A model generated the notes under the pieces. It did no database searches, had not been told where the DNA came from, and saw nothing but the letters and a program-made list of their open reading frames with translations. Shown here one piece after another: positions 1-7,777 of a stretch of DNA of 23,397 nt. A program made the position numbers and the translations under genes. Positions within the stretch are counted from its first letter, which is position 1, and each line of letters opens with the position of its first letter. The stretch spans positions 1-23,397 of the forward strand of contig DEWI01000153.1 in assembly GCA_002363575.1 (NCBI GenBank), read 5' to 3'. This DNA comes from Verrucomicrobia bacterium UBA3214 (lineage in GTDB: Bacteria > Verrucomicrobiota > Kiritimatiellia > RFP12 > UBA1067).

Positions 1-3000
1 GCCGGCGTCAGGACGCTCGGCAAATTCGCTTTCCAGGATTGCAAGAGCCTCGCGGAGATTTCGCTCGGCGCGAAAATCGCGAAACTCGAGCAAAACACCT
101 TCTACAACTGCGAAAGTCTCCAGAATGTGGAGCTGCCGCCAGCGCTCGAATCCATCGGGCAGTCCGCGTTCGCGCTGTGCCGCAAGCTTTCCGGCCTCCA
201 GATCCCCGGCACGGTGGCGAGCATCGGCGCCAACGCCTTCGAAGCCTGCGAAGCGCTCGGCGCCGTCGAGCTTCCCGAAGGCGTGGCGGAAATCCCGTCG
301 CGCGCATTCTACGGCTGCACTTCGCTCGTCGAGCTGAAGATCCCCGCGACATGCACGGCGATCGGAGAGTTCTCGTTCTCCGCCTGCACGAATCTCCAGA
401 CGGTGATCGTGGGCGAAAACGTTTCTTCGATCGGCGACTACGCATTCGGGCACTACGCCTCGGCGGAGCGCGGCGCCGCCCTCCAGAAGGTCGTCTTCCT
501 CGGCGCGACGGCGCCGGCGGTCGGGAACTACATCTTCGGCAAATACGGCTCCACGCGCTACTTGCCGGACGATTGCACGGTTTATGTCCGCCCCGGCTCC
601 TCCGGATGGCTCAATACCCAAGGCAAGGAGATCGATTTGACAACGCTCGGGCCGTACAGCGTCTGGCAGGGCGTGAAGATTTCGCTTTTCGACGCGACCG
701 TCGGCACGGTCGCGACGTTCGATGCGTGCGGCGGCGTCGCCTCGGAGAGCGAGCGCATCGTCTGGGCGGGAGACGCGCTCGGCGCGCTCCCCACAGCTAC
801 GCTTTCGGGATATGATCTGGCCGGATGGTTCACCGAAGCGGAAGGCGGCGAGGAAGTCTCCGCGGAGACGATTGTCGCGGAAGATACGACGTACTATGCG
901 CAATGGAAGGACATCCCGGATCCGAAAAGCCTGGAAATCATCGGCGCGGACAGCGTCGCGGCGGGCGCGAGCGCAAAGTACATCGCCCGCGTCACGCTCA
1001 TCGACGATACTACGCGCGACATCGCCGCGGAGTGGAGCGTCGCGGAAGGCGGGGACTTCGGCGAAGTCGATGACTCCGGCACGCTCACGGCCGGCAAAGT
1101 CGCCGTCTCCGGCACGGTAAGCCTCAAGGCGACATGGACGCTGCGCGAGACAACCGTCGAAGCCGACGCGAAGACTGTCGAGATCGAACCGCGCACGGTG
1201 GCCGTCTCGTTCTCCGCGGAAGACGCGGACGACGAAACGCCCCCCGAGCCTGTCGAGCTGACGCTCTACGGGCCGTACGGCGAGCTGCCCGCCGTCTCGC
1301 GCGCGACATACAGCTTCGCCGGATGGGCGACGAAGCAGAATGGCGACCCCGTCGCCGCAGAAGATATTCTCGAAGATGGCGTGACGACGCTCTATGCGCA
1401 GTGGGAGGAGCTTCCTCCGCAGTCCATGGAGATCGTCGGCGCGGATTCCGTCGGCGCCGGCGAAAGCTCGTCCTATAGCGTCACGGTGGAGTTTTCCGAC
1501 GGCGCTTCGCGCACGGTCGAAGACGTCGATTGGTGGATCGAAGAGGATTTCGAGCCTTCCGACGAAGAGGCATGGTTCGAGCCTAGCGACATCGAAGAGG
1601 ACGGGGCTTTCACCGCTTGCGAGACGCCGTACGACGGCACCGTGAAGATCGGCGCGTCTATATATATAGCGGACGTCGAGCTTGAAGTCTTCAAGGAAAT
1701 CGCAGTGACGCCGCGCAAGGCGACGGTGACGTTCGATTTCAGCGACAATGGCGCGACGGAAACGCGCGAGATGACGATCTACAGCGCGCTTGGCGAGTTC
1801 CCCGGACACACCCGCGCGGGGTACGTGCTCGATCATTGGGAAGCGCGCGAAACGGGCGGCGCCGTGCGCATCGTCGATGCAGGCGAAATCGTGGAAGGCG
1901 ATGCGAGGTATTACGCCGTCTGGCGCCGCCCGGCCGTCGCGTCCTTGGAAATCGCCGGCGACGATTCCATGCAGCCCGGCGAATTTTACGTGTTCAGCGC
2001 TACCGCGACTTACGAGGACGGCACGCAGTCCGTGGTCGGTTTGAAGAACGCCCAATGGTACATCTCGGAAAGCGATGTCGATATTGGATGGGATGAGGAT
2101 TTGGATTCCGAGACAGGCGCGTATATCGCGGTCTTGGTTCCTTCCGGTGTGAAAACCGAGCGCTACGCCGTGCTGGGCTTCGTGTACTACGACAAGAACT
2201 ACAATAGGATGGTGAGCACGGAGAAGACGCTCGCGATCCTGCCGCGGCCTGTAGAAGTGACGCTGCACGGCAACGGCGGCTCGCCTGAGACGACGAACAT
2301 GGTGTTCTACGCCTACACGGAGTACGACGGCTTGCCGGGCGCGACGCGCGCGGGATACAACCGCATCGGCTGGTGGACGACGGCCGAAGACACCGACGAA
2401 GCGCAGGGCGAGCGCGTTTACAACTCTACATATGTCGATCCCGACGTGACCGACCTCTATTCCCGCTGGGAGGAGAATACAAGCGGCGAGCCGGATTCCG
2501 ACGAAGGCAATACCGACCCCGCCACTATCGTGTGGTACAAGGTCAATTTCAACGCCGTAGGCGGCAGAGGCGGGGAATCGCGCACTATCGCCTCCGGCGA
2601 GAAATTCGTGACGCTGCCGGAGCCGGTCCGTCAAGGCTGGGCGTTCGACGGCTGGTGGACTGCGCGCGTCGGCGGTGAGCAGATAACCGGCGACAGCCGC
2701 GCGACGGCGTCCACGACGTACTACGCGCATTGGATCGCCAGCTCCGTCCAGATTCCCGCCGATCCGTCTTCTTCCGGCGGCGGCTCCTCTTCCGGCGGCG
2801 ACGCTTCTTCCGGCGGCGACGGTTCTTCCGATGCCTCCGCGTCCGGCGGCTCCGCGTCCGAAGCCTCCGCGTCCGGCGACTCCGCATCGGACAATCCCGG
2901 CGCGGCTTACGAGCTAGACGACATAAAGAGCATCTACTCGCAGACGAAGCGCACGGTCCTCGATGGCGCGCTGTACAATCCCGACGGCAGCGTGGCGGGC

Positions 3001-3660
3001 ACGATCCAGCTCAAGATCGGCAAGCCGAATTCCCGCTATTATGCGAAGGTGTCCGGCACGATCACTCCCACGGCCGGCAAGAAGGTTTCGCTCAAGGCCG
3101 TTTCGGCTTACGTGCCCGCGGCGGCGCCTGTCTCCGCCGTGCTTGATGCGAAGGGGCTTGGCACGCTCAGCGTGCGCATCCAGAACGATGCATTCGCGGG
3201 CAGGCTCGGCGACCTAGCGGTGTCGTCCGCGGCTGTCGGCGGCCAATGGACTCGCGAGGGGGTGTTCGCTTTGGATCCGTCCGCGCTCGACAGCGTTGAG
3301 TGGGGCGCGACGATCCGCCGCGAGGTGTTGCCGCTCGCCGTCGCCGTGCATCCCGCGCGTGGCGGGAAGTGGACGTTCGACAAGGCTTCGAAGGTTTCGC
3401 TCGCCTGGGATTCGACGCGCAAGGACTCCGGCCTCTCCGTGAACACCACGAACGGCAGGACGAACACGAGCGCGCTGCGCTTGACCTATGTCCCGTCGAA
3501 GGGGACGTTCAAAGGGTCGTTCAAGATGTATGCGATCGAAAACAACCGCCTGAAGCGCTATTCCGTGAAAGTCAGCGGTATCGTCGTCGATGGCGTCGGC
3601 TACGGCACCGCGACAGCGACGAAGCCGGGCGCGGCGACTTTCGGCGTCTCCGTCAAATAA
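1..3660 (+). CDS. Modular surface protein: BspA-type LRR, alternating InlB B-repeats and Ig-like domains (5' end missing)
   Basis: The frame is open from base 1 to the TAA at 3658-3660, so the true start lies left of the window; 1219 residues are visible. Residues 1 to about 200 are BspA-type leucine-rich repeats, with recurring F-x-x-C-x-x-L and G-x-x-A-F phrases. Five InlB/Listeria-Bacteroides-type repeats follow at about 238-302, 400-468, 573-641, 750-823 and 845-911; each ends in YYAQW or a variant (LYAQW, YYAVW, LYSRW, YYAHW). Three Ig-like (Big_2-style) domains at about 309-398, 474-572 and 646-748 open with SLEIIGADS, SMEIVGADS and SLEIAGDDS, and alternate with the InlB repeats. A Ser/Gly/Asp/Ala linker (about 919-967) leads to a C-terminal domain (970-1219) that I do not recognise by name. 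Such architectures are typical of secreted adhesins; the ligand is unknown. No LPXTG or PEP-CTERM tail is visible. Confidence 0.88.
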   Translation, partial: AGVRTLGKFAFQDCKSLAEISLGAKIAKLEQNTFYNCESLQNVELPPALESIGQSAFALCRKLSGLQIPGTVASIGANAFEACEALGAVELPEGVAEIPSRAFYGCTSLVELKIPATCTAIGEFSFSACTNLQTVIVGENVSSIGDYAFGHYASAERGAALQKVVFLGATAPAVGNYIFGKYGSTRYLPDDCTVYVRPGSSGWLNTQGKEIDLTTLGPYSVWQGVKISLFDATVGTVATFDACGGVASESERIVWAGDALGALPTATLSGYDLAGWFTEAEGGEEVSAETIVAEDTTYYAQWKDIPDPKSLEIIGADSVAAGASAKYIARVTLIDDTTRDIAAEWSVAEGGDFGEVDDSGTLTAGKVAVSGTVSLKATWTLRETTVEADAKTVEIEPRTVAVSFSAEDADDETPPEPVELTLYGPYGELPAVSRATYSFAGWATKQNGDPVAAEDILEDGVTTLYAQWEELPPQSMEIVGADSVGAGESSSYSVTVEFSDGASRTVEDVDWWIEEDFEPSDEEAWFEPSDIEEDGAFTACETPYDGTVKIGASIYIADVELEVFKEIAVTPRKATVTFDFSDNGATETREMTIYSALGEFPGHTRAGYVLDHWEARETGGAVRIVDAGEIVEGDARYYAVWRRPAVASLEIAGDDSMQPGEFYVFSATATYEDGTQSVVGLKNAQWYISESDVDIGWDEDLDSETGAYIAVLVPSGVKTERYAVLGFVYYDKNYNRMVSTEKTLAILPRPVEVTLHGNGGSPETTNMVFYAYTEYDGLPGATRAGYNRIGWWTTAEDTDEAQGERVYNSTYVDPDVTDLYSRWEENTSGEPDSDEGNTDPATIVWYKVNFNAVGGRGGESRTIASGEKFVTLPEPVRQGWAFDGWWTARVGGEQITGDSRATASTTYYAHWIASSVQIPADPSSSGGGSSSGGDASSGGDGSSDASASGGSASEASASGDSASDNPGAAYELDDIKSIYSQTKRTVLDGALYNPDGSVAGTIQLKIGKPNSRYYAKVSGTITPTAGKKVSLKAVSAYVPAAAPVSAVLDAKGLGTLSVRIQNDAFAGRLGDLAVSSAAVGGQWTREGVFALDPSALDSVEWGATIRREVLPLAVAVHPARGGKWTFDKASKVSLAWDSTRKDSGLSVNTTNGRTNTSALRLTYVPSKGTFKGSFKMYAIENNRLKRYSVKVSGIVVDGVGYGTATATKPGAATFGVSVK
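2770..2886 (+). repeat. In-frame Ser/Gly-rich tandem repeat (four 18-nt, then three 15-nt units)
   Basis: Inside the surface-protein gene, four 18-nt units encode SSGGGS, SSGGDA, SSGGDG and SSDASA. Three 15-nt units then encode SGGSA, SEASA and SGDSA. Every unit is a multiple of three, so copy-number change would lengthen or shorten the linker before the C-terminal domain without a frameshift. Confidence 0.85.
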
Positions 3661-3663
3661 CAA

Positions 3664-3691
3664 GCGGCATAGCCGCAAGCGGCATAGCCGC
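3664..3691. repeat. Pair of identical GCGGC-ATA-GCCGC dyads
   Basis: The 13-nt hairpin sequence GCGGCATAGCCGC occurs at 3664-3676 and again at 3679-3691, with AA between them, starting 3 nt after the stop codon of the surface-protein gene. Each can fold into a 5-bp stem with a 3-nt loop. They may add to transcript-end structure or belong to a class of small dispersed hairpins. Confidence 0.7.
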
Positions 3692-3700
3692 GACAACTAC

Positions 3701-3740
3701 CGGCGGCCGGGCGCATATGCGCGCGGCCGCCGCTGTTCTT
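3701..3740 (+). terminator. Probable terminator of the surface-protein gene
   Basis: CGGCGGCCG (3701-3709) pairs with CGGCCGCCG (3724-3732), and the perfect palindrome GCGCATATGCGC (3711-3722) lies inside, giving one long GC-rich stem. A T-rich stretch, CTGTTCTT, starts at 3733. The tail is not a pure T run, so termination efficiency is uncertain. Confidence 0.6.
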
Positions 3741-3835
3741 ATCCCGCGACAAGCCCGATCTCCGTCTTTCCATTTCCCGTTCTCTCCGCTTTCAGCCCCA
3801 AGCGCGCTTCGCGGCGATTTTTGTCGCTTTGCCTC

Positions 3836-3995
3836 GCGACTCCAGTCGCGAGTTCGGGCGACCAGAGTCGCGAAGCAAGGCGACTCCAGTCGCGAAGCAA
3901 GGCGACTCCAGTCGCGAGGCAAGGCGACTCCAGTCGCGAGGTAAGGCGACTCCAGTCGCGAAGCAAGGCGACTCCAGTCGCGAAAGCAGGCGACT
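3836..3995. repeat. 22-bp-period tandem array of 14-nt dyads
   Basis: The dyad GCGACTCCAGTCGC starts at 3836, 3880, 3902, 3924, 3946 and 3968. A variant, GCGACCAGAGTCGC, starts at 3858, and a truncated copy (GCGACT) starts at 3990. Every step is exactly 22 bp. Dyads are separated by 8-nt spacers such as GAAGCAAG, GAGGCAAG and GAGGTAAG. In the variant the loop bases change but the GCGAC/GTCGC stem is kept. Open frames through this stretch only encode the translated repeat and are not credible genes. It sits between a gene ending on the left and a gene ending on its right, so it is not obviously a promoter region. Confidence 0.9.
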
Positions 3996-4074
3996 AAAGC
4001 GGCAAAAGCTTTGGCTAAGGCGGGGTTTTCTCGAGCTTATCGGCCACCCGCGCTATCGCCAGGCGGCAAGGGAT

Positions 4075-4108
4075 AAAAAGGATGTAAGGGATGTGCCTCC
4101 CTTACATC
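4075..4108 (-). terminator. Rho-independent terminator of hrpB
   Basis: Read on the minus strand, GATGTAAGGGA (4108-4098) and TCCCTTACATC (4091-4081) form a perfect 11-bp stem with a 6-nt loop. CTTTTT follows at 4080-4075. The hairpin begins 31 nt past the hrpB stop codon, the expected position and orientation. Confidence 0.82.
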
Positions 4109-4139
4109 GCTTCCATCTAAATCCCTAAAGGGTTTGGCG

Positions 4140-6560
4140 CTAAGCGCCTCTGGACATGCCTTTCACGGTTCGGCGCGTCGGGGTCGCGGTGAGGGGGTCT
4201 TCCGGCCAGTAGTGGCGGGGGTATTTGCCGCGCATGTCTTTGCGGACGAGCTGGTAGCCCTCGCGCCAGAATCCGGCGAGGTCTTTCGTTATCTGTATTG
4301 GTCGCGAGGCGGGCGAGAGAAGCGTCATGACGACGGGAACGCGGCCTTGCGCTACTTTCGGCGTTTGCATCAGCCCGAAGCATTCCTGGAGGCGGACTTC
4401 GACCGTCGGCTCGGCGCCTTCGTAGTTTATCCTTATATTGCTGCCTGTCGGGACTTGGAAGCGCGGCGGCGCGAGGCGGTCGAGTTCGCGGCGATCGCGC
4501 CCGGCGCCGGCCAGCAGCGCGTCGAGGACATTGCAAAGGTCGAGATTTTCAAGGTCTTTCCATTTCGTCATGCCGCCGAGGAAGGGCGCGAGAATCGCGA
4601 GTATTTCGTCGCCGGAGGCTTCCGGCCAGCCTTCGCAATGCTTGTGCAGGAAGGCGATGCGCGCGCGCAATGCAAGCGCTTCCTTCGTCCAGCACGGCAT
4701 ATTTTGGACGCCATGCGCGCGTATCCCGTCCATCATGGCGGCGGCGGCGCCGTCGCGGGCCGGCGGGATGGCGCGCTCGTCGAGAGGCATTTGGCCGATT
4801 CTGCGGCGCTCTACCGTCTTTACTCTGTCCGCTGCGCGATCCCATTCGCAAATCTCCTCGCGGACGATTTCGCCGCCGAAGATTTCCTCGATTTCCTCCT
4901 TGGAGATAGGCGAAGCGAGGAAGACTTTCGCGTCGCCTTGGCGGTCGTCTAGCTCGCAGCAGACGATGAAAGGGGCTTTGGCAAGCACGTCTTCGCGCTC
5001 GAGCGCGGCGCCGCGCCCGCAAACCATCCGGAAAGTCCCGTTGCCGCGGTTTTTCGCCACGCGGTCGGGATAGGCGCGGGCGAGAAGCGCGCCTTCCGAA
5101 AGCGCGTCCGGCGCGTCCGCGGGGGAAGCGGCGTCGCGCGGCGCGAAGCGCCTGGCAAGCTGGAGTATGCGCCGCGACGCCGGGAGTTCCGGGGTTTCGC
5201 GGATTTCGTCGAGTATTCGCCGTATGTCCGTCTCTCTCGTTTTCATGCCTTCTTCGACGATCGCGGCGAGGATGGCGGCCGTTTGCGCGGCGCGCCCGCG
5301 CGGCGCCGAAAGCATCATGTTCGCGAGGCGCGGATGCATGCCGAGGCGCGCCATGGCGCCGCCGCGCGAGGTGATGCGGCCGTCGGCGTCCAGCGCGCCG
5401 AGGCGCCGCAGGAGCGCCGCGGCTTCGTCCCACGCGGCGGCGGCGGGCGGCGTGAGCCACGGCAGTGCATCGCGGCGCGTCGCCCCCCATGCGGCGCACG
5501 TCATGACGAGCGGCGCGAGGTCGGCCTCCAGTATTTCCGGAGTCATGCGCGCGGCGCGCGCGGCTTCGTCGCGCTCGCTCCACAGCCTGTAGCAGACGCC
5601 CGGGCGGACGCGGCCTGCGCGGCCGCGTCGCTGTTCCGCGCGGTCGTGCGTTAGGGGCAGCGTGACGAGTCCGCTCATGCCCGTGGAAGGGGTGAAGCGG
5701 CTGCGGCGCATCAGCCCGGAGTCGATCACGCACGTAATGCCTTCTATCGTCACGGAAGTCTCGGCGATGGACGTGGAGAGGATGATTTTGCGCTGCGGCG
5801 CAGGCGCGAATACGCGGTCTTGCTCTTCCTTTGGCAGCGCCCCGTAGAGCGGGAGGACGAGCGCGCCGCGCGCGGCCGCGCCGGCGCCAAGCGTCGCGGC
5901 GACGCGGCGGATTTCGCCTTCGCCCGGCAGGAAGCAGAGGATGTCGCCGTCCGTCTGCTCCAAAGCGGTGCGCACCGCCGCGGCCATGGAGACGTCGCCG
6001 AGATAGCGCGTCTCCACGGGGAACATGCGGCCTTCCGCGCGCACGATCTCCGCGTCTTGCATGTGCCGGGCGAGTTCGCCGGCGTCGAGCGTTGCGGACA
6101 TCGCGAGGATGCGCAAATCTTCGCGGAGCGCCCGCCGCACGTCGAGAGCCATCGCGAAGGCGAGATCGCATTGCAGCGAGCGTTCGTGGAATTCATCGAA
6201 AATCACAAGCCCCGTGTCGGCAAGCTCAGGGTCTTCGACGAGCCGCTGCGCCAGCAATCCTTCCGTCACGATTTCCAGGCGCGTGGCGGCGCTCGTCTTC
6301 TTCTCCAGCCTCACCTGGTAGCCGACGGTGCCGCCGACGCGCTCGCCCAGCCGCGATGCGATATACCCCGCGCAGGAGCGCGCGGCCAGACGGCGCGGCT
6401 CCAGCATGACGATCTTCTTCCCGGCCAGCCACGGCTCGCCGAGCAGCGCCGGCGGCACGCACGTCGTCTTGCCGCTGCCGGGCGGCGCGGTCAGCACGAC
6501 GCTGCGGTTTTCGGCCAGCAGCCGGCGTATCGCGCCGATTTTCTCTTCCACGGGGAACAT
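4140..6560 (-). CDS. hrpB: ATP-dependent RNA helicase HrpB (DEAH family)
   Basis: An 806-residue superfamily 2 helicase, within a few residues of the usual HrpB length. Counting from the ATG at 6560: Walker A GSGKT at 28-32, the DEAH-box variant DEFH at 122-125, SAT at 155-157, later ETSVTIEGI, and motif VI QRRGRAGR. The C-terminal half carries the HrpB-specific region, ending in phrases such as ITKDLAGFWREGY and DMRGKYPRHYWPEDP. HrpB proteins are cytoplasmic NTP-dependent RNA helicases whose physiological substrate is poorly known. A TTG three codons upstream (6569) overlaps the predicted -10 box, so ATG 6560 is preferred. No Shine-Dalgarno sequence precedes it, in keeping with a leaderless transcript. 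The gene stands alone, divergent from secG, and ends at its own terminator. Confidence 0.95.
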   Translation of the reverse strand: MFPVEEKIGAIRRLLAENRSVVLTAPPGSGKTTCVPPALLGEPWLAGKKIVMLEPRRLAARSCAGYIASRLGERVGGTVGYQVRLEKKTSAATRLEIVTEGLLAQRLVEDPELADTGLVIFDEFHERSLQCDLAFAMALDVRRALREDLRILAMSATLDAGELARHMQDAEIVRAEGRMFPVETRYLGDVSMAAAVRTALEQTDGDILCFLPGEGEIRRVAATLGAGAAARGALVLPLYGALPKEEQDRVFAPAPQRKIILSTSIAETSVTIEGITCVIDSGLMRRSRFTPSTGMSGLVTLPLTHDRAEQRRGRAGRVRPGVCYRLWSERDEAARAARMTPEILEADLAPLVMTCAAWGATRRDALPWLTPPAAAAWDEAAALLRRLGALDADGRITSRGGAMARLGMHPRLANMMLSAPRGRAAQTAAILAAIVEEGMKTRETDIRRILDEIRETPELPASRRILQLARRFAPRDAASPADAPDALSEGALLARAYPDRVAKNRGNGTFRMVCGRGAALEREDVLAKAPFIVCCELDDRQGDAKVFLASPISKEEIEEIFGGEIVREEICEWDRAADRVKTVERRRIGQMPLDERAIPPARDGAAAAMMDGIRAHGVQNMPCWTKEALALRARIAFLHKHCEGWPEASGDEILAILAPFLGGMTKWKDLENLDLCNVLDALLAGAGRDRRELDRLAPPRFQVPTGSNIRINYEGAEPTVEVRLQECFGLMQTPKVAQGRVPVVMTLLSPASRPIQITKDLAGFWREGYQLVRKDMRGKYPRHYWPEDPLTATPTRRTVKGMSRGA

Positions 6561-6568
6561 GGCGCGCA

Positions 6569-6597
6569 AGTATAGCGAAAATTTCAGGCAGTGTCAA
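6569..6597 (-). promoter_or_regulatory. Near-consensus sigma70 promoter of hrpB, predicted leaderless
   Basis: On the minus strand, a perfect -35 TTGACA (6597-6592) is followed by a 17-nt spacer and the -10 TATACT (6574-6569), five of six consensus bases. Only 8 nt separate the -10 from ATG 6560, so transcription should start at or within about 2 nt of the start codon. Confidence 0.8.
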
Positions 6598-6618
6598 TGG
6601 CCGCTGGCGCGCCTTTTA

Positions 6619-6627
6619 TGGTATAAT
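6619..6627 (+). promoter_or_regulatory. Extended -10 promoter of secG
   Basis: TGGTATAAT matches the extended -10 (TGn plus a perfect TATAAT). No convincing -35 lies 16-18 nt upstream. The start codon follows 29 nt after the -10, leaving a short leader with an AAGGAAAG ribosome-binding site (6641-6648). Confidence 0.7.
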
Positions 6628-6656
6628 ATGCGTCTCACGAAAGGAAAGACAGCTCT

Positions 6657-6959
6657 ATGAACATACTGATCGGGTTTCTCTACGTGGTCGAAGTCGCGGC
6701 ATGCGCGCTCCTCGTCCTCGCCGTTATGTTGCAGAAGCCGAAAGAAGGCGGCCTCGGAGGCCTCGGCGGCGGCAGCGCGATGGAAGCGGCTCTCGGCGCC
6801 GATGCCGGAAACGTGCTGATCAAGGCGACGGCCATCCTCGGAACGGTTTTCCTGCTCAATACGCTTTTGCTCGTCCGCCTGACTTCGACGCCGAAATCCG
6901 GTTCTGTCGTGTCCGGAGAGGCGCCTGCCGCGCCTGCCGCCGAGCAGCCCGCGCAGTAG
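6657..6959 (+). CDS. secG: Preprotein translocase subunit SecG
   Basis: A 100-residue protein with the SecG layout: a first membrane helix at about 4-24, the cytoplasmic loop VMLQKPKEGGLGG with a Gly-rich GGLGGGSAMEAALG stretch, and a second helix at about 53-72. A Pro/Ala-rich cytoplasm- or periplasm-facing tail ends in EQPAQ. SecG joins SecYE in the inner membrane and stimulates SecA-driven protein export. The ATG follows an AAGGAAAG ribosome-binding site by about 8-12 nt. It begins a rightward run of genes that may be partly cotranscribed, although a hairpin lies just after its stop. hrpB is transcribed away from it on the other side. Confidence 0.93.
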   Translation: MNILIGFLYVVEVAACALLVLAVMLQKPKEGGLGGLGGGSAMEAALGADAGNVLIKATAILGTVFLLNTLLLVRLTSTPKSGSVVSGEAPAAPAAEQPAQ

Positions 6960-6968
6960 CCAGGCGGC

Positions 6969-6986
6969 GCTTCGCGCATGCGAAGC
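6969..6986. other. Hairpin after secG
   Basis: GCTTCGC (6969-6975) and GCGAAGC (6980-6986) form a 7-bp stem with a GCAT loop, 9 nt past the secG stop. No T run follows. It may be an attenuator, an mRNA 3'-end stabiliser or a dispersed hairpin. Confidence 0.5.
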
Positions 6987-7065
6987 CGCGCTGCGCGGTC
7001 TGCGCGCCGGCCGCCTTGCGCAATGCGTCCGCATGCGGTTGTCCGCCACGCAAAGGATCGTGCGC

Positions 7066-7728
7066 ATGGTCACGCAGTGGGAAGATGCGTACACCGCCGG
7101 GGAAGAGACGGCGAACGCCGTCTCCCACATAGTCGGTTCGCATCTCGGCGCCGCGATGACCGCGATCCTCTGCTACGCCGCGTATCTGAGCGGCGTGGAT
7201 GTCGCCTGGAAAACCGTCTCCGGCTGCATATTCGGTTTTTCGACGATATTCCTGTATGCGATTTCCGGCGCGTACCACGCCGTGAACTACAAGCCGGCCA
7301 AGGACGTCCTGAACGTGATGGACCACATGGCCATTTACGTGCTGATCGCCGGTTCCTACACGCCATTCTGCCTGCAGACGCTGCGCGGCACCGGGTATGC
7401 GGCGCTAGGGTGGGTGATTTTCGGCATCGAGTGGGGCGCTGCTCTCGTGGGGATCGTATTCAAGATTTGGACGACGGGCAGATTCCGTTTTATTTCCACG
7501 GCGGCGTATGTGGTGATGGGCTGGGTGGCGGTGTTCGCGTTCGGGCCTATCGCGCGCGGGCTGGGCGCGCTCGGCGTCATGTGGCTGGTAATAGGCGGCG
7601 TGCTCTATACTTCCGGAACGGTCTTCTACCTCTGGAAGGGCATGCCGTACCACCATTTCATCTGGCATCTTTTCGTGCTGGCCGGCACTATCTGCCAGTT
7701 CTTCTCGATTCTCTGGTATGTCATGTAA
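7066..7728 (+). CDS. Hemolysin III family membrane protein (AdipoR/CREST-like)
   Basis: A 220-residue, seven-helix membrane protein of the hemolysin III (YqfA/TrhA) family. Family landmarks, counting from ATG 7066, are the early E..N..SH segment with His21, SGAYH (His71), the MDH segment (Asp86-His87) before IYVLIAGSYTPF, and the C-terminal PYHHFIWH with His197-x3-His201. The histidines match the metal-binding set of the CREST/AdipoR superfamily. An upstream ATG at 7033 has no ribosome-binding site, while AAAGGA (7052-7057) sits 8 nt before 7066, so the shorter start is chosen. Proposed roles in this family are membrane-lipid homeostasis or hydrolase activity; haemolysis is doubtful for most members. 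It lies 106 nt after secG and 49 nt before the epimerase. Confidence 0.9.
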   Translation: MVTQWEDAYTAGEETANAVSHIVGSHLGAAMTAILCYAAYLSGVDVAWKTVSGCIFGFSTIFLYAISGAYHAVNYKPAKDVLNVMDHMAIYVLIAGSYTPFCLQTLRGTGYAALGWVIFGIEWGAALVGIVFKIWTTGRFRFISTAAYVVMGWVAVFAFGPIARGLGALGVMWLVIGGVLYTSGTVFYLWKGMPYHHFIWHLFVLAGTICQFFSILWYVM

Positions 7729-7777
7729 GGGCGTGCGGCAGCCTGAATGCCGTTGACTCCGCAATTGTTTAATTGAC

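Noticed and set aside
1661..1675. TA-rich stretch inside the surface-protein gene as a promoter
   Set aside because: It is in the middle of a conserved Ig-like domain, encodes SIYIA, and has no -35 or downstream gene start.
3836..3995. CRISPR array
   Set aside because: The period is only 22 bp, the 8-nt spacers are nearly identical, and there are no cas genes; this is a tandem dyad array.
3590..4128. Several open frames across the 22-bp array (for example 3590-3997 and 3829-4128)
   Set aside because: They are translations of the tandem repeat (periodic QGDSSREA-like peptides) and appear in several frames and both strands.
7753..7777. Promoter for the epimerase gene from TTGACT at 7753
   Set aside because: No -10-like hexamer lies 16-18 nt downstream before the ATG; TTTAAT is only 9 nt away.
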